The position numbers were made by a program, and so were the translations under genes. A DNA stretch of 28,952 bases, taken from the NCBI GenBank assembly GCA_036274635.1, contig DASUFI010000268.1, positions 1 to 28,952 on the forward strand, read 5' to 3'. Below the pieces are notes generated by a model. It saw nothing but the letters and a program-made list of their open reading frames with translations, was not told where the DNA came from and made no database searches. This DNA comes from DASUFI01 sp036274635. GTDB lineage: Bacteria; Planctomycetota; B15-G4. Of this stretch, positions 14,613 through 23,600 are shown piece after piece; positions within the stretch are counted from its first letter, which is position 1; each line of letters begins with the position of its first letter.

Positions 14613-15434
14613 CTACGTCTTGCGCGCCGACGCGTGGATCGCATGCGTCGCCACGCGGTTCACGCGCCGCGCCGCGAGCGTGCCGATCACCTCGGCACGC
14701 ACTGCGGTCGCGGCCTCGGGACCGAGCTGGTCGATGATCCATCGCAGACCGCTGCCCAGCGCGATGGTCCAGAAGTCCTCGGGGGCGGCGAGCGGCTGAT
14801 AGCTCTCCTCGAGCACGGCCTGCGCCCCGGGCACGCCGGCGTCGGCGAAGAGCTTGCGCACGGCGGCGGGCGCGCTGATGCGGTCCCACGGGTTGAAGGC
14901 CGTGACCAGGTCCGGGCGCAGGCGTCGCACGGCTTCATGGAAGATCGAGTAGCCGGGCGCCCAGATGTCCGGACCCCAGGTCGTGATGGCCAGCTGGCCG
15001 CCGGGTCGCACCATGCGCCACAGCTCCGCGACCTGCCTCTCCATGTCGGGCACGAAGAAGATGCCGAAGACGCACACGACCGCGTCGAAGTGGGCGTCCG
15101 GAAAACCCAGCGCCGTCATGTCGCCGCGCCGGAAGTCCACCTGCCACAGGCCCGCCGCGCGCGCCTTGGCGCGGGCCAGCGCGAGCAGCGGGTCGGTGAG
15201 GTCGACGGCCACGACCAGGCCGTCGGGGCCGACCGCATGCGCCGCCGGGATCGCCGACGCACCACTGCCGCAGCAGACGTCGAGCACCTGCGCGCCGGGC
15301 CTCAGCGCGAGCCGCTCGACGGCGCGCTGGCCGGTGCGCGCCCAGAAGCCCAGCGGCGCGGCGTCGAAGCAGTCCGCGGCGGACGTGTAGGTGCTCTCGG
15401 CCTTCTGCCTGGCGGTTTCCAGGGGTGTCGGCAT
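14613..15434 (-). CDS. SAM-dependent class I methyltransferase
   Basis: The 273-residue product is a Rossmann-fold methyltransferase of the UbiE/COQ5 or Methyltransf_11/25 type. Motif I is VLDVCCGSG (50-58), the acidic ribose-binding end of strand 2 is VAVDLTDPLL, motif II/post-II gives GDMTALGFPDAHFDAVVCVFG and the post-motif is LWRMVRPGGQLAITTW. The long C-terminal part may bind the acceptor, which cannot be identified. ATG 15434 has a TAGACT box only eight bases upstream, suggesting a nearly leaderless message, and a perfect palindrome just beyond that box. The N-terminus ETARQKAESTYTSAADCFD is typical of such enzymes. Confidence 0.88.
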   Translation of the reverse strand: MPTPLETARQKAESTYTSAADCFDAAPLGFWARTGQRAVERLALRPGAQVLDVCCGSGASAIPAAHAVGPDGLVVAVDLTDPLLALARAKARAAGLWQVDFRRGDMTALGFPDAHFDAVVCVFGIFFVPDMERQVAELWRMVRPGGQLAITTWGPDIWAPGYSIFHEAVRRLRPDLVTAFNPWDRISAPAAVRKLFADAGVPGAQAVLEESYQPLAAPEDFWTIALGSGLRWIIDQLGPEAATAVRAEVIGTLAARRVNRVATHAIHASARKT

Positions 15435-15442
15435 CGGCGAAG

Positions 15443-15448
15443 AGTCTA
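15443..15448 (-). promoter_or_regulatory. Candidate -10 box (TAGACT) of the methyltransferase, near-leaderless
   Basis: TAGACT on the minus strand is eight bases from the ATG at 15434, leaving at most one or two untranslated bases if transcription begins at the usual distance. Confidence 0.4.
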
Positions 15449-15452
15449 GCGA

Positions 15453-15469
15453 GTCGGCGGACCGCCGAC
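15453..15469. promoter_or_regulatory. Perfect 17-bp palindrome, possible operator
   Basis: GTCGGCGG and CCGCCGAC face each other around a single central base, four bases upstream of the TAGACT box of the methyltransferase gene. The spot covers the expected -35 spacer, as expected for a repressor or activator site. No dedicated regulator is next to it. Confidence 0.35.
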
Positions 15470-15523
15470 CCCAGCAGCTCCGCCCCCGGTTCCGTGGAAT
15501 CGCCGCCTCGGCTGTCGCTGCCC

Positions 15524-17077
15524 TCAGGACCCGGTGAAGACATCCGCCAGATTGCTGAGCGCCTTGCCCTTCGGCGCCGCGCTCGACGTCACGAGCGTCT
15601 GGAACACGAGCTCGACTCCACTCAGCGACGGATCCACCGGCACGGTGGCCTCGAAGACGCCGGGTGTCACCGGGCCCGCCGCCAGCGTGCCGAGCGGGAA
15701 GACGAAGGCCAGATCCAGGAAGAGGAGGCCGAACTTCGTGCGCTGGGCGATGGGCTTGGACGGCGACACGAACATGTGCGCCGCCGCGCCGGACTCGCCC
15801 CAGGCTTGCAGGCGCAGCTGGCCGCCGAGCGGAATCACGGGCGACACGCCCGTCTGCGGAGGCGAGATCAGATCCAGCGGCACGAACTCGAGGCAGCCGA
15901 TGTCGCTGACGGCGACGGCGTCGAAGTCCCCGTCGGTGGGACGCTGGTTGCCGAGCAGGTCGTTGGCCGGCATGGGCCCGCCGGCCTCGATGGCGGGGCT
16001 GCCCCACGAGAGACGGTAGTCGCCCGCCGCGGCGTCGCGGAAGAGCGGATCGGCGCTGATGTTGCCATCGGCGCCGGCGAAGTCGCCGTCGGAGACGTCG
16101 TTGAACTCGGCCGTGACGGGACCGGCGAGCGCCAGGTCGTCGGTGTTGTCCCACACGAGCGAGGCGGCGAGGACGGTGTCCAGCGGCACCACGGGCAGCG
16201 AGTCCGTCGACACGCCGATCCCGTTGTGCGCGATCGTGCACGAGCGGATGCCGAGGTGCGATTCGCCGTCGAGGCCGCCCGCCTCGATGCCGACGGCATT
16301 GGCCGCGACCAGCGAGGCCTGCATCTGCAGCTCCGCGATGCCGCCGTTCGCGAACGAGCGCACGCCCACGAGGCTGTGATCCGTGAAGCGCGACATGAGG
16401 GTGCTCGCGAGCACGTTGCCCGAGGACTCGATGTTCAGACCGACGGCGTTCGACTCGAAGCGGCTCAGCTGGACCACCAGGATCGACTTCAGGGTGGGCG
16501 AGCTCGTCTGGAAGGTGAGGCCGCGCAGGCAGTGGCCGACGGTGGTGCGATACAGCCCGAGATTCACCTGACTGCCGCCCGCGCCGGTGGGGACGGCGTG
16601 CGCCTCGATGCCGTCCTGGGACATGCCATCGATGACCACGTCCTGCAGCTGCACCTGGTAGACGCCGGAGGCGCTGTTCACGCGCAGACCCGTGCGACCG
16701 CCGAGCAGGGACACGCCATCGAGCTCGAGCTTGCCGGTGCCGCCGCCGCCGGGCTTGCTGGCGTCGACGAGGATGTCGTTGCCGGTGCCGAGGATGATGG
16801 TGACGGCCGAGCCGCCGTCGCCGTAGATGGACGTCGCGCCGATGGACAGCGGGAAGTGCTCGCCGCTCGCCGCGGAGTACTCGCCGGGAGCGAGGTGGAT
16901 CGCGTCGTCCGGCGTCCCGCCCACCTGGAGGGCCTTCAGGATGTGCTTGAAGGGCAGCTCCGGCGTGGTGCCGGGGTTGGCGTCATTACCGAGGACCGGG
17001 TCCACGTAGAGATGGCCGGCCAGGGCGCGGGGGGCCATGAGCAGGGCGGCGAGCAGGAGGGACGTGGGGCGAAGCAT
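15524..17077 (-). CDS. Secreted right-handed beta-helix protein (DUF1565-like)
   Basis: The 517-residue product begins with a signal peptide (LRPTSLLLAALLMAPRALA) and a DUF1565-like segment (LYVDPVLGNDANPGTTPELPF then HILKAL), typical of the cap of parallel beta-helix proteins. Repeated helix rungs follow to near residue 390 (for example GRTGLRVNSASGVYQVQLQD, SLVAANAVGIEAGG, SCTIAHNGIGVS), ending in the DPLFRDAAAGDYRLSWGSPAIEAG block common to such proteins. The last about 120 residues form a beta-rich domain that ends PKGKALSN, resembling but not matching the FKGG module of its neighbours. Polysaccharide binding or degradation is possible; catalytic residues cannot be assigned. ATG 17077 follows GGAGA at eight bases; the upstream open frame lacks protein character. 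Confidence 0.82.
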   Translation of the reverse strand: MLRPTSLLLAALLMAPRALAGHLYVDPVLGNDANPGTTPELPFKHILKALQVGGTPDDAIHLAPGEYSAASGEHFPLSIGATSIYGDGGSAVTIILGTGNDILVDASKPGGGGTGKLELDGVSLLGGRTGLRVNSASGVYQVQLQDVVIDGMSQDGIEAHAVPTGAGGSQVNLGLYRTTVGHCLRGLTFQTSSPTLKSILVVQLSRFESNAVGLNIESSGNVLASTLMSRFTDHSLVGVRSFANGGIAELQMQASLVAANAVGIEAGGLDGESHLGIRSCTIAHNGIGVSTDSLPVVPLDTVLAASLVWDNTDDLALAGPVTAEFNDVSDGDFAGADGNISADPLFRDAAAGDYRLSWGSPAIEAGGPMPANDLLGNQRPTDGDFDAVAVSDIGCLEFVPLDLISPPQTGVSPVIPLGGQLRLQAWGESGAAAHMFVSPSKPIAQRTKFGLLFLDLAFVFPLGTLAAGPVTPGVFEATVPVDPSLSGVELVFQTLVTSSAAPKGKALSNLADVFTGS

Positions 17078-17312
17078 GGAGGTTCTCCGGCGCGAGCCTG
17101 GGGAGGCAAGGCGACGCGCCGCCGTGGTGGAGGCCGGCGGAAAGGCTTCACGAGGTTCAGCGCCGTCCGCGGGGGAATGTTGCACACGCCGACTTTCGAC
17201 TGAGCACTATCGCATGGTCGGAGCGGTTCGGCCCTCGGGAGCGACCGCGCGCCCCTTGCGACCCCGCGCGATGCGTGCGATGTCAGGCGCCTTCGTCCCG
17301 GAGCCGTGTGCC

Positions 17313-18176
17313 ATGTCGAAGTCCCCTCCGCCGATCCTCGTCACCGGAGCCACCGGCACGGTGGGCCGCGAGGTGGTGGGCCAGTTGCTCGCGGCCGGGC
17401 GACCGGTTCGTGCACTGACCCGGTACCCCGACCGCGCCCGGCTCGACGCGCGGGTCGAGGTCGTCCGGGGCGACCTCGAGCGCCCCGACACGCTGGCCGA
17501 AGCGGTGAAGGGCGTCGACCGCATCTTCTCGCTCGCCGTCGGCCCCCAGCTCGGCGAGCAGGAGGCGGCCCTCGCGCAGGCGGCGCGGGGCGCGGGTGTG
17601 CGGCACATCGTCAAGCTCTCCGTCCTCGGCGCCGGCGACAACGCCCGGGGCGGGGTGGTGAGCTGGCACAACGCCGGCGAGCGCGCCCTGCGGCAGAGCG
17701 GTGTCTCGTGGACCTTCGTGCAGCCGGGCGCCTTCATGTCCAACGCCCTCTTCTGGGCCGACTCGATCCGGCGCGAGGGGCGGGTCTACTCCAACTTTGG
17801 CGACGGCCGCACGGCTCCCGTCCATCCGCGCGACATCGCGGCCGTCGCGGTGCTCGCGCTCACGACGCCCGGCCAGGAGGGGAAGTCCTGGCCGCTGACC
17901 GGGCCGGAGTCCCTGAGCACGGGCCGGCAGGTGCGCCTGCTGGCGACCGCGCTCGGGCGGCCCCTCGAGTACGTGCCCATCAGCGACGACCAGGCCCGCG
18001 AGCGCCTGGAGCAGGCCGGCATGCCCGCGTATCTCATCGAGGCCCTGGTGCCTTTCGCGGCCGTGGTGCGCAGCGGCAAGGCCGGCAGCGTGCTGCCGAC
18101 GGTGGAGCAGCTGACCGGGCGGCCGGCCCTGACGTTCGCCGAGTGGGCCCGCGAGAACGCCGCAGCCTTTCGCTGA
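17313..18176 (+). CDS. NmrA-like NAD(P)-binding atypical short-chain dehydrogenase/reductase
   Basis: The 287-residue product has the Rossmann motif GATGTVG (12-18), a basic patch after strand 2 (ALTRYPDRARLDA) that suggests NADP(H), and the family pattern GDLERPDTLAEAVKGVDRIF and FVQPGAFMSN. It lacks the YxxxK catalytic pair of classical SDRs, as NmrA/HSCARG and NAD(P)H:quinone oxidoreductase-like proteins do; it may be a redox sensor or a quinone reductase. ATG 17313 was chosen because the Rossmann strand begins ten residues later; an ATG at 17280 would add eleven residues. It converges on the VOC gene with eleven bases between stops. Confidence 0.87.
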   Translation: MSKSPPPILVTGATGTVGREVVGQLLAAGRPVRALTRYPDRARLDARVEVVRGDLERPDTLAEAVKGVDRIFSLAVGPQLGEQEAALAQAARGAGVRHIVKLSVLGAGDNARGGVVSWHNAGERALRQSGVSWTFVQPGAFMSNALFWADSIRREGRVYSNFGDGRTAPVHPRDIAAVAVLALTTPGQEGKSWPLTGPESLSTGRQVRLLATALGRPLEYVPISDDQARERLEQAGMPAYLIEALVPFAAVVRSGKAGSVLPTVEQLTGRPALTFAEWARENAAAFR

Positions 18177-18187
18177 GACTCGGCCGG

Positions 18188-18565
18188 TCAGCTCCGAGCC
18201 TGGAACAGCTCCACCGGGTTGCCCGACGGGTCGTCGAGGATCACCTGCGAGCCGCCCGGCCCGCTGACGATGTCAGGCGTCCGGAAGGAAACCCCGGCCG
18301 CGCGCAGCCGCGCGACATCGGCCGCGAGATTGGCCACCTCCAGGTGCACGCGGTTCCAGCCGCCGGGCTCCTGGTGGCGGCCATCGGGCAGCGGTCGCTT
18401 GCCCGAGCTGCCTTCTCCGCTGAGCAGGAGGCGCACACCGTCCCGAACCACCGACGCGAAGGCCGGCGAGGCGTCGTGCTCCACCGAGAACCCGAGGTGC
18501 GTGGTGTAGAAGCGCATGGCGGCCGGGACATCATCGATCATGTAGCGGATGCTGACTCGGGACAT
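18188..18565 (-). CDS. VOC superfamily (glyoxalase/bleomycin-resistance-like) protein
   Basis: The 125-residue product is a two-module beta-alpha-beta-beta-beta protein. It begins SIRYMIDDVPAAMRFYTTHLGF, a typical first module, and ends VILDDPSGNPVELFQ, the hallmark of the second module, with Glu in the usual metal-ligand place. The central VHLEV supplies the other expected metal-ligand strand. Such proteins include glyoxalases, ring-cleaving dioxygenases and drug-binding proteins, so the substrate cannot be told. ATG 18565 follows GGAG at seven bases; a TTG two codons upstream is less likely. Confidence 0.87.
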   Translation of the reverse strand: MSRVSIRYMIDDVPAAMRFYTTHLGFSVEHDASPAFASVVRDGVRLLLSGEGSSGKRPLPDGRHQEPGGWNRVHLEVANLAADVARLRAAGVSFRTPDIVSGPGGSQVILDDPSGNPVELFQARS

Positions 18566-18628
18566 CGACAACTCCGGAATGAGCGGCGCGACCTTGCAGG
18601 CGGCTGCACGATGTCCTTCAACAACCGC

Positions 18629-19882
18629 TCACGGCTCGATGTTGTTGCCGCCCCCGAGGCTGATGAGGGTCAGGCCGCCCACGGTCGTCGTGCCCGTGAG
18701 CTGCACGGTGTCGTCGCCGCTGCCCGCGGTGATGCGCAGGTCGTTGCCGACGCTGCAGTCATTGAGGATGGCGTCGTTGAATCCGTTGGACAGCACGAGG
18801 TTGCAGTCGTTGCCCACGGAGGTCCCGTCCATGTCCACCACGTCGTCCAGGCCGCCGCCGGTGTAGCGCAGGTCGTTGCCGGTCTCGACGTCGCCCGTCA
18901 GCTGCAGCTCGTTCGCGCCGGACTTCAGCGCCACGATCAGGTCGTTGCCGATCAGGATGAAGCGCGGCGGCACGAAGGCCTCCATCTTCACGGTGTCGAG
19001 CTGCCCTCCGCCGGTGATCGTGGTCGAGTTGCCGACGATCACGTCGTCGTCCTGCGCCCTGAACGTCAGCTTGTTGAGGCCGCCGTTGAGCTTGACGTTC
19101 AGGGCATTGCCGATGAGCGAGTCCTCGAACACGACGTCGTCGTCGCCGCCGCCGGCGATCATGGTGACGAACTCTCCGTAATCGCCGGCGTCGTCGGTGA
19201 ACTCGTCGTTGCCGCCCCCGAGCTTGAGGGTCGTCTCGGCGCCCACCGTCCCGTCGGTGAACGTGACCAGGTCGCTGCCGCCGCCCGTGTTCAGCTTGAA
19301 GTTGAAGTCCACGGTGACGTCGTTCCAGTTGAGGACGTCGATCTCCGGGCCGCTCGTCAGCTTCAGGTCGTGGAAGTAGGTCGACACGGCCGGCATCGTG
19401 AGCACGCCGGACGAGCCGGTGACCTTGGTGGAGCCGAGGTGGCTGCCGCTGAGGTTGAAGGTGTCGTTGCCGGACGAGCCGATGAACTTGAAGGCTCCGG
19501 TGATCGTGTTCGTCAGGAAGACCTGGTCGTCGCCCGGGCCCGCGTTGAGCGTGACGGGGTTGCTCGCGAAGTCGAAGTCCGTGACGTGGAGCACGTCGGA
19601 GCCCGCGCTGAGCACGATCTTGAGCTTGAGTACGCCCGGGAACGTGACCGGGTCGGTCGCGCCATTGAGCGTGGAGCCGTTGTTCGGCGTGACGAGCACG
19701 TCCACCGGAGTGGGGGCCTCGCCATCGGTGAGCCCGACGACGCCCTCGATCGTGAGGTCGTCGACGCCGGCGCTGCCCTTGATGGTCAGCGACGTGCCCT
19801 TGAGGATGGTCGTGCTGTCCTGTGCGCTCAAAGCAGGCACGCAGGCGAGGACGAGCGCGGCGCAGAGCAGGTTCGAGCGCAT
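18629..19882 (-). CDS. Secreted RTX-like Asp/Gly-rich beta-solenoid protein
   Basis: The 417-residue product has a signal peptide (LLCAALVLACVPALSA) and then a chain of at least twelve short repeats with a G-x-D-D/N-x-hydrophobic core (GPGDDQVFL, SGNDTFNLSG, GGSDLVTFTDG, GGNDEFTDD, GGDDDVVFEDS, GLDDVVDMDG, GSGDDTVQLTG), spaced by about 23-27 residues. This resembles haemolysin-type calcium-binding (RTX) repeats but lacks the tight nine-residue GGxGxDxUx spacing, so a wider aspartate-rich solenoid is more likely. The final GGGNNIEP is abrupt and there is no FKGG module. The start ATG 19882 follows AAGGAA at seven bases. No type I secretion genes are visible nearby, so export is by the Sec or Tat route. 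Confidence 0.8.
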   Translation of the reverse strand: MRSNLLCAALVLACVPALSAQDSTTILKGTSLTIKGSAGVDDLTIEGVVGLTDGEAPTPVDVLVTPNNGSTLNGATDPVTFPGVLKLKIVLSAGSDVLHVTDFDFASNPVTLNAGPGDDQVFLTNTITGAFKFIGSSGNDTFNLSGSHLGSTKVTGSSGVLTMPAVSTYFHDLKLTSGPEIDVLNWNDVTVDFNFKLNTGGGSDLVTFTDGTVGAETTLKLGGGNDEFTDDAGDYGEFVTMIAGGGDDDVVFEDSLIGNALNVKLNGGLNKLTFRAQDDDVIVGNSTTITGGGQLDTVKMEAFVPPRFILIGNDLIVALKSGANELQLTGDVETGNDLRYTGGGLDDVVDMDGTSVGNDCNLVLSNGFNDAILNDCSVGNDLRITAGSGDDTVQLTGTTTVGGLTLISLGGGNNIEP

Positions 19883-19935
19883 GGCGAGGTTCCTTCCCGG
19901 GGTCGAGGCCGCGCGGTCGGCGCGCGACGCGACAC

Positions 19936-19941
19936 ACGATA
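19936..19941 (-). promoter_or_regulatory. Candidate -10 box (TATCGT) of the RTX-like gene
   Basis: TATCGT on the minus strand lies 53 bases before the ATG at 19882, the same distance class as for the other secreted-protein genes. A -35 element is not clear. Confidence 0.3.
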
Positions 19942-19954
19942 GGCCGCGGCGGGC

Positions 19955-20587
19955 TCAGCGGGCAAGCCAGCCGCGCGACGGCCCCGCGGCGGCGGATCGG
20001 GCGTCGCGGCGGCGCGGGCGGCTCTCCCAATCCGCGCGCTCGATGCGGTACATGCAGTGCCGCCGCACGGCGCTTTCCTCGGGCACGCCGGGATGATCGA
20101 ACTCGAGCTGCGCGTCGCGCAGGCCCAGCCGGCGCATCACGGCCTTGCTGCGCTCGTTGCCCAGGGCCGTCACCGCCACGATCTCCTGCAGGCCGAGCGG
20201 GCCGAAGCCCAGCTCCAGCGCCGCCTGCGCGCCCTCGGTCGCGTAGCCCTGGCCCCAGTGCGCGCGACCGAGGCGCCAGCCCACCTCGACGGGCGGGTTG
20301 CCGGGCAGCGGGAAGCGCGGCACGAGCAGGCCGAGGAAGCCGATGAACTCGCCCGTGTCGCACCGCTCCGCGGCCCACGGACCCCAGCCGTGCTGGTCCC
20401 AGTGGGCGAGGATGCGGTCGACGACCGCATCGTTCTCTTCGGAGGTGAGCCGAGCGGCGAAGTAGCGCATGACCTCGGGGTCGGCGTTGTGGACGGCGAA
20501 GGGCGCGCGGTCGGCGTCGCGCCAGCGGCGGAGGAGCAGGCGCGGCGTTTCGCGCTCGAAGGAGTCGGTGGTGTTTTGGCTTTCCAC
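19955..20587 (-). CDS. GNAT acetyltransferase, RimJ/RimL-like
   Basis: The 210-residue product has the usual N-terminal RETPRLLLRRWRDADRAPF of RimJ/RimL-type N-acetyltransferases, the acetyl-CoA-binding motif GQGYATEG (112-119; pattern Q-x-x-G-x-A variant) and the following helix and strand AALELGFGPLGLQEIVAVT, then NERSKAVMRRLGL. It would acetylate an amine of a small molecule or protein with acetyl-CoA; the target is unknown. No ATG lies near the N-terminus; GTG 20587 is preferred, and a TTG at 20599 is the alternative. TAGCTT at 20598-20603 is ten bases from the GTG, so the message might be nearly leaderless. The C-terminal Arg-rich tail is unusual and may be disordered. Confidence 0.8.
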   Translation of the reverse strand: MESQNTTDSFERETPRLLLRRWRDADRAPFAVHNADPEVMRYFAARLTSEENDAVVDRILAHWDQHGWGPWAAERCDTGEFIGFLGLLVPRFPLPGNPPVEVGWRLGRAHWGQGYATEGAQAALELGFGPLGLQEIVAVTALGNERSKAVMRRLGLRDAQLEFDHPGVPEESAVRRHCMYRIERADWESRPRRRDARSAAAGPSRGWLAR

Positions 20588-20652
20588 GAGGACGGCCAAG
20601 CTATCAGGCGACGCTCGGCCTGCGCCTCGGCCCGCCGCGTCTCGCCCGGGCC

Positions 20653-23600
20653 CTACAGCAGGAACTCCAGCATCACCGCGTTCGAGAGCGCGAAGCCCTT
20701 GGGCTGGCTCGCGTCCGCCAGCACGGCCTGCACCGCGACGTCCGCCGGGCCGAAACCGCCGGGCACCTGCAGCGCGAGGTGGCCCGTTCCGTCGACCACG
20801 ATCGGCGCCAGGAACTGCACCGGCACGGTGACGAGCAGGCCGCCCTTGAAGGGCGTCGGGTTCACGGAGAGCGAGGCGAGCAGCGCGCCGGCGGCTGCGG
20901 GCTTGGCGCCCGTGAGCCGCAGCGTCGCACTCGAGCCGCTGGCGAGCGCGTCGCCGCAGACCGAGAGGGCGAGGCTGCCGGGGCCGCCGAAGCCAAGGTC
21001 GGTCTGGCAGGCCGGGCCGCTGCCGGGCAGCACGTGGAGGCCGGCCTCGTCCGACGTGGACTGGAAGCGCAGGTCGTTGGCGACGACGCGCAGGCGCGCG
21101 TGGGGGATGCCGGTGCTGGTCGGCAGCGTCCAGGCGTAGCTGGTCGTGCTGGGCGGCAGGCCCTCCACGATCATGTGCCAGGTGCGGCCGCCGTCGTAGC
21201 TGGCCTGCAGGGCGAGCGAGCGCAGGCCCTCGGCGTCGCTGGCGGTCCACGACACCGGCAGCGTGCTGCCGCCGGCGACGCTGGTGCCGTCGACGGGCGC
21301 GAGCAGCGTCACGGCGGGGGGCGCGTCGGGCACGCGCGCGTCGGGCCGGATGGTGAAGCGCTGGCTGATGAACGTGGCCGTGCGACCGCCGGCGCCCAGC
21401 GTGAAGGTGATGGCGATGCGCGCCGTGTCCGTGGACACGTACGGCATGCGCACGTCCCAGCAGTCGATCAGCGTGGTGCCGCCGCCGTACTCCACGGCGT
21501 CGAGGTCGGCGTCGTTGAGCAGGTTCACCTCGAAGGTGCCGGAGAGGCCGGAGTAGTCCCAGCAGACGTCGATCTCGTCGCCGAAGCTGAAGGGGCCGCT
21601 GAGGTCCGTGAGGAAGCTCAGCGTCGGCTGCGGCAGGTCCTTGGTGTAGGGCACGCCCGAGAAGGCCTCGTCGAAGCCTTCCTGGCCCGCGTCGTCGGTG
21701 GCGATGACCCGGAACCACGTGGGCGTGGTGTTCGAGGACGGCAGGACCACCGGCACCGTCCACTCGAAGGACCTCTGCGTGCCGGGGAGGCCGGACGCGA
21801 CGGGCAGGAAGAAGCTCGTCCAGTTGCCGTGCGGCGAGTACTCGATGCGCTGCGAGACGATGTGGCCGTCGTCCTGCGCGTCCCAGTGGAAGATCACCTT
21901 CCGGCCGTCCTCGATCAGGTGATTGCTGCGGGCGAGACGCACGACGGGTGGGCTGTCGCCGTCGTCGGGCGGCGCGGTGAGGAAGGGCTTCACGCTCACC
22001 GCGAACGAGGCCGAGTCGCCCTGGCCGCCAGGGTTGTTGGGGCTGGTCGGGCCGGACGGGTCGCCCCACCAGTTGCCGGTCGCGGGGATGGTCGAGCCGC
22101 CGGAGAGCACGCCGGTGGTGTTGCCGTCGAAGGTGTTGGCGCCGGTGGTCCCCGCGAGGTCCGCGCTGCCGGTGGACGTGGTGCGCACGCCGGTGCCGTT
22201 GTCGAGGTAGCGGCTCTTGCGCACGAAGAGGTCGCCGAAGGTCGTGGCCACGGTGCCCTCGGTGCAGTGGGCGAACAGCACCGAGCCGACGTGCACGATG
22301 CCGTCGTCGGCCTGCACGCCGAGCGTCGCGCCGTCCAGCTCGCAGTGCTCGAAGCGGGGGCCGAAGACGTCGGAGAGGAAGGCGAGGCCGCCCCAGGCCG
22401 AGCCCGGCTGGTTGCGCTGGAAGCGCACCGGATGGCCCGGCAGGCCGAGCGCGCGGAAGGCCGAGAGGAAGACCGGCTTGGCGCCAGACCCGAAGCGCAC
22501 CAGCGCGCCGGGCTCGAGCGTGAGGTTGCCCGCCGTCTGCACCGAGCCGCCCACCACGTAGGGCACCGCGAGCTCTGCCCAGTGCGCCCGGCCGACCACG
22601 CCCATGTCCTGGGCGTTCACGATGTTCTGCGTGTTGCCGCCGGGCGGCACGACCGAGCCCGCCAGCAGGCCGCCGCGCAGTCGCACCGGCTGCAGGTTGC
22701 CCGTGAGCACGTTGCCGGGGCCGAGCAGGAAGTCCCAGCCCGAGAGATCCAGAGCGGGGCCGTTGAAGCCGCCCACCGACACGCCGTCGATCCAGGCCGG
22801 CTGCGTGTAGCGCTCACGGACGAGCGACAGGCCGGCGCCCTGCAGGCTGACGTCATCGACGAGCAGCCAGCCGCGCAGCACCGAGAGCGCCGATCCGACC
22901 AGCTGGCTGTCGCGCACCACGAGCGTGCCGTCGGTGACCGACAGGCCGCCGCTGCCGAAGTCGCAGCCGTCCACCTGCACGTAGGTGCCGTGGTCCGAGC
23001 CGCCGACGAGGTCCTGCGTGCTCACGAAGCCGCCGGGAAAGCTGCTCTCCGCGATCAGCAGCGAGCCTCCGTGCGCCGCGTGCAGGCGGCCGGTGTAGTC
23101 CACCTGCGCGAGGTCGGCCGTGCCGCTCACGCGCAGGGGCGGCGTGATCAGCGAGATGCCGCCGCTGATGCTGATCGGGGCGCCCGGCGTGCCGTGCGCG
23201 ATGAGCGTCCCGCCGACGCCCAGCGTGACGCCGTCGTCGACGACCAGGCTTGTGCCGGGCTGCACGACCACGGTGGCGCCCACCGGGATCAGGACGTCGG
23301 TGCAGATCTCATAGGGCCCGCCCGCCGCGGGCCAGGTCACCGTCTGGCCGGCGACGGCGGCCGGCGGCAGATGGCACGGCGGCGGCGGCGGTGGCCCGAT
23401 GCTCAGCGTGTCCACGCCCACCTGCGACGAGAAGCAGCCGAAGTTGCAGGCGTCTTCCACGACCCAGCGCAGGGCGAGGCGGCCCGCGCCCGGCACCGGC
23501 ACCGCCACCGTGGCCCAGCCGCCGGTGGGCATCGGGTCCAGCACCTGAAGCAGGGTGGTGAAGTCGCCCACCGACGTGGCCGTGCTGCCTGTGCCCGTGC

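Noticed and set aside
14613..16241. A 542-codon frame fusing the methyltransferase to upstream sequence
   Set aside because: The upstream part covers the beta-helix gene in another frame. The methyltransferase has its own ATG and -10 box.
18629..19882. Classical RTX toxin
   Set aside because: The nine-residue GGxGxDxUx repeat and a type I secretion system are absent, and a signal peptide is present.
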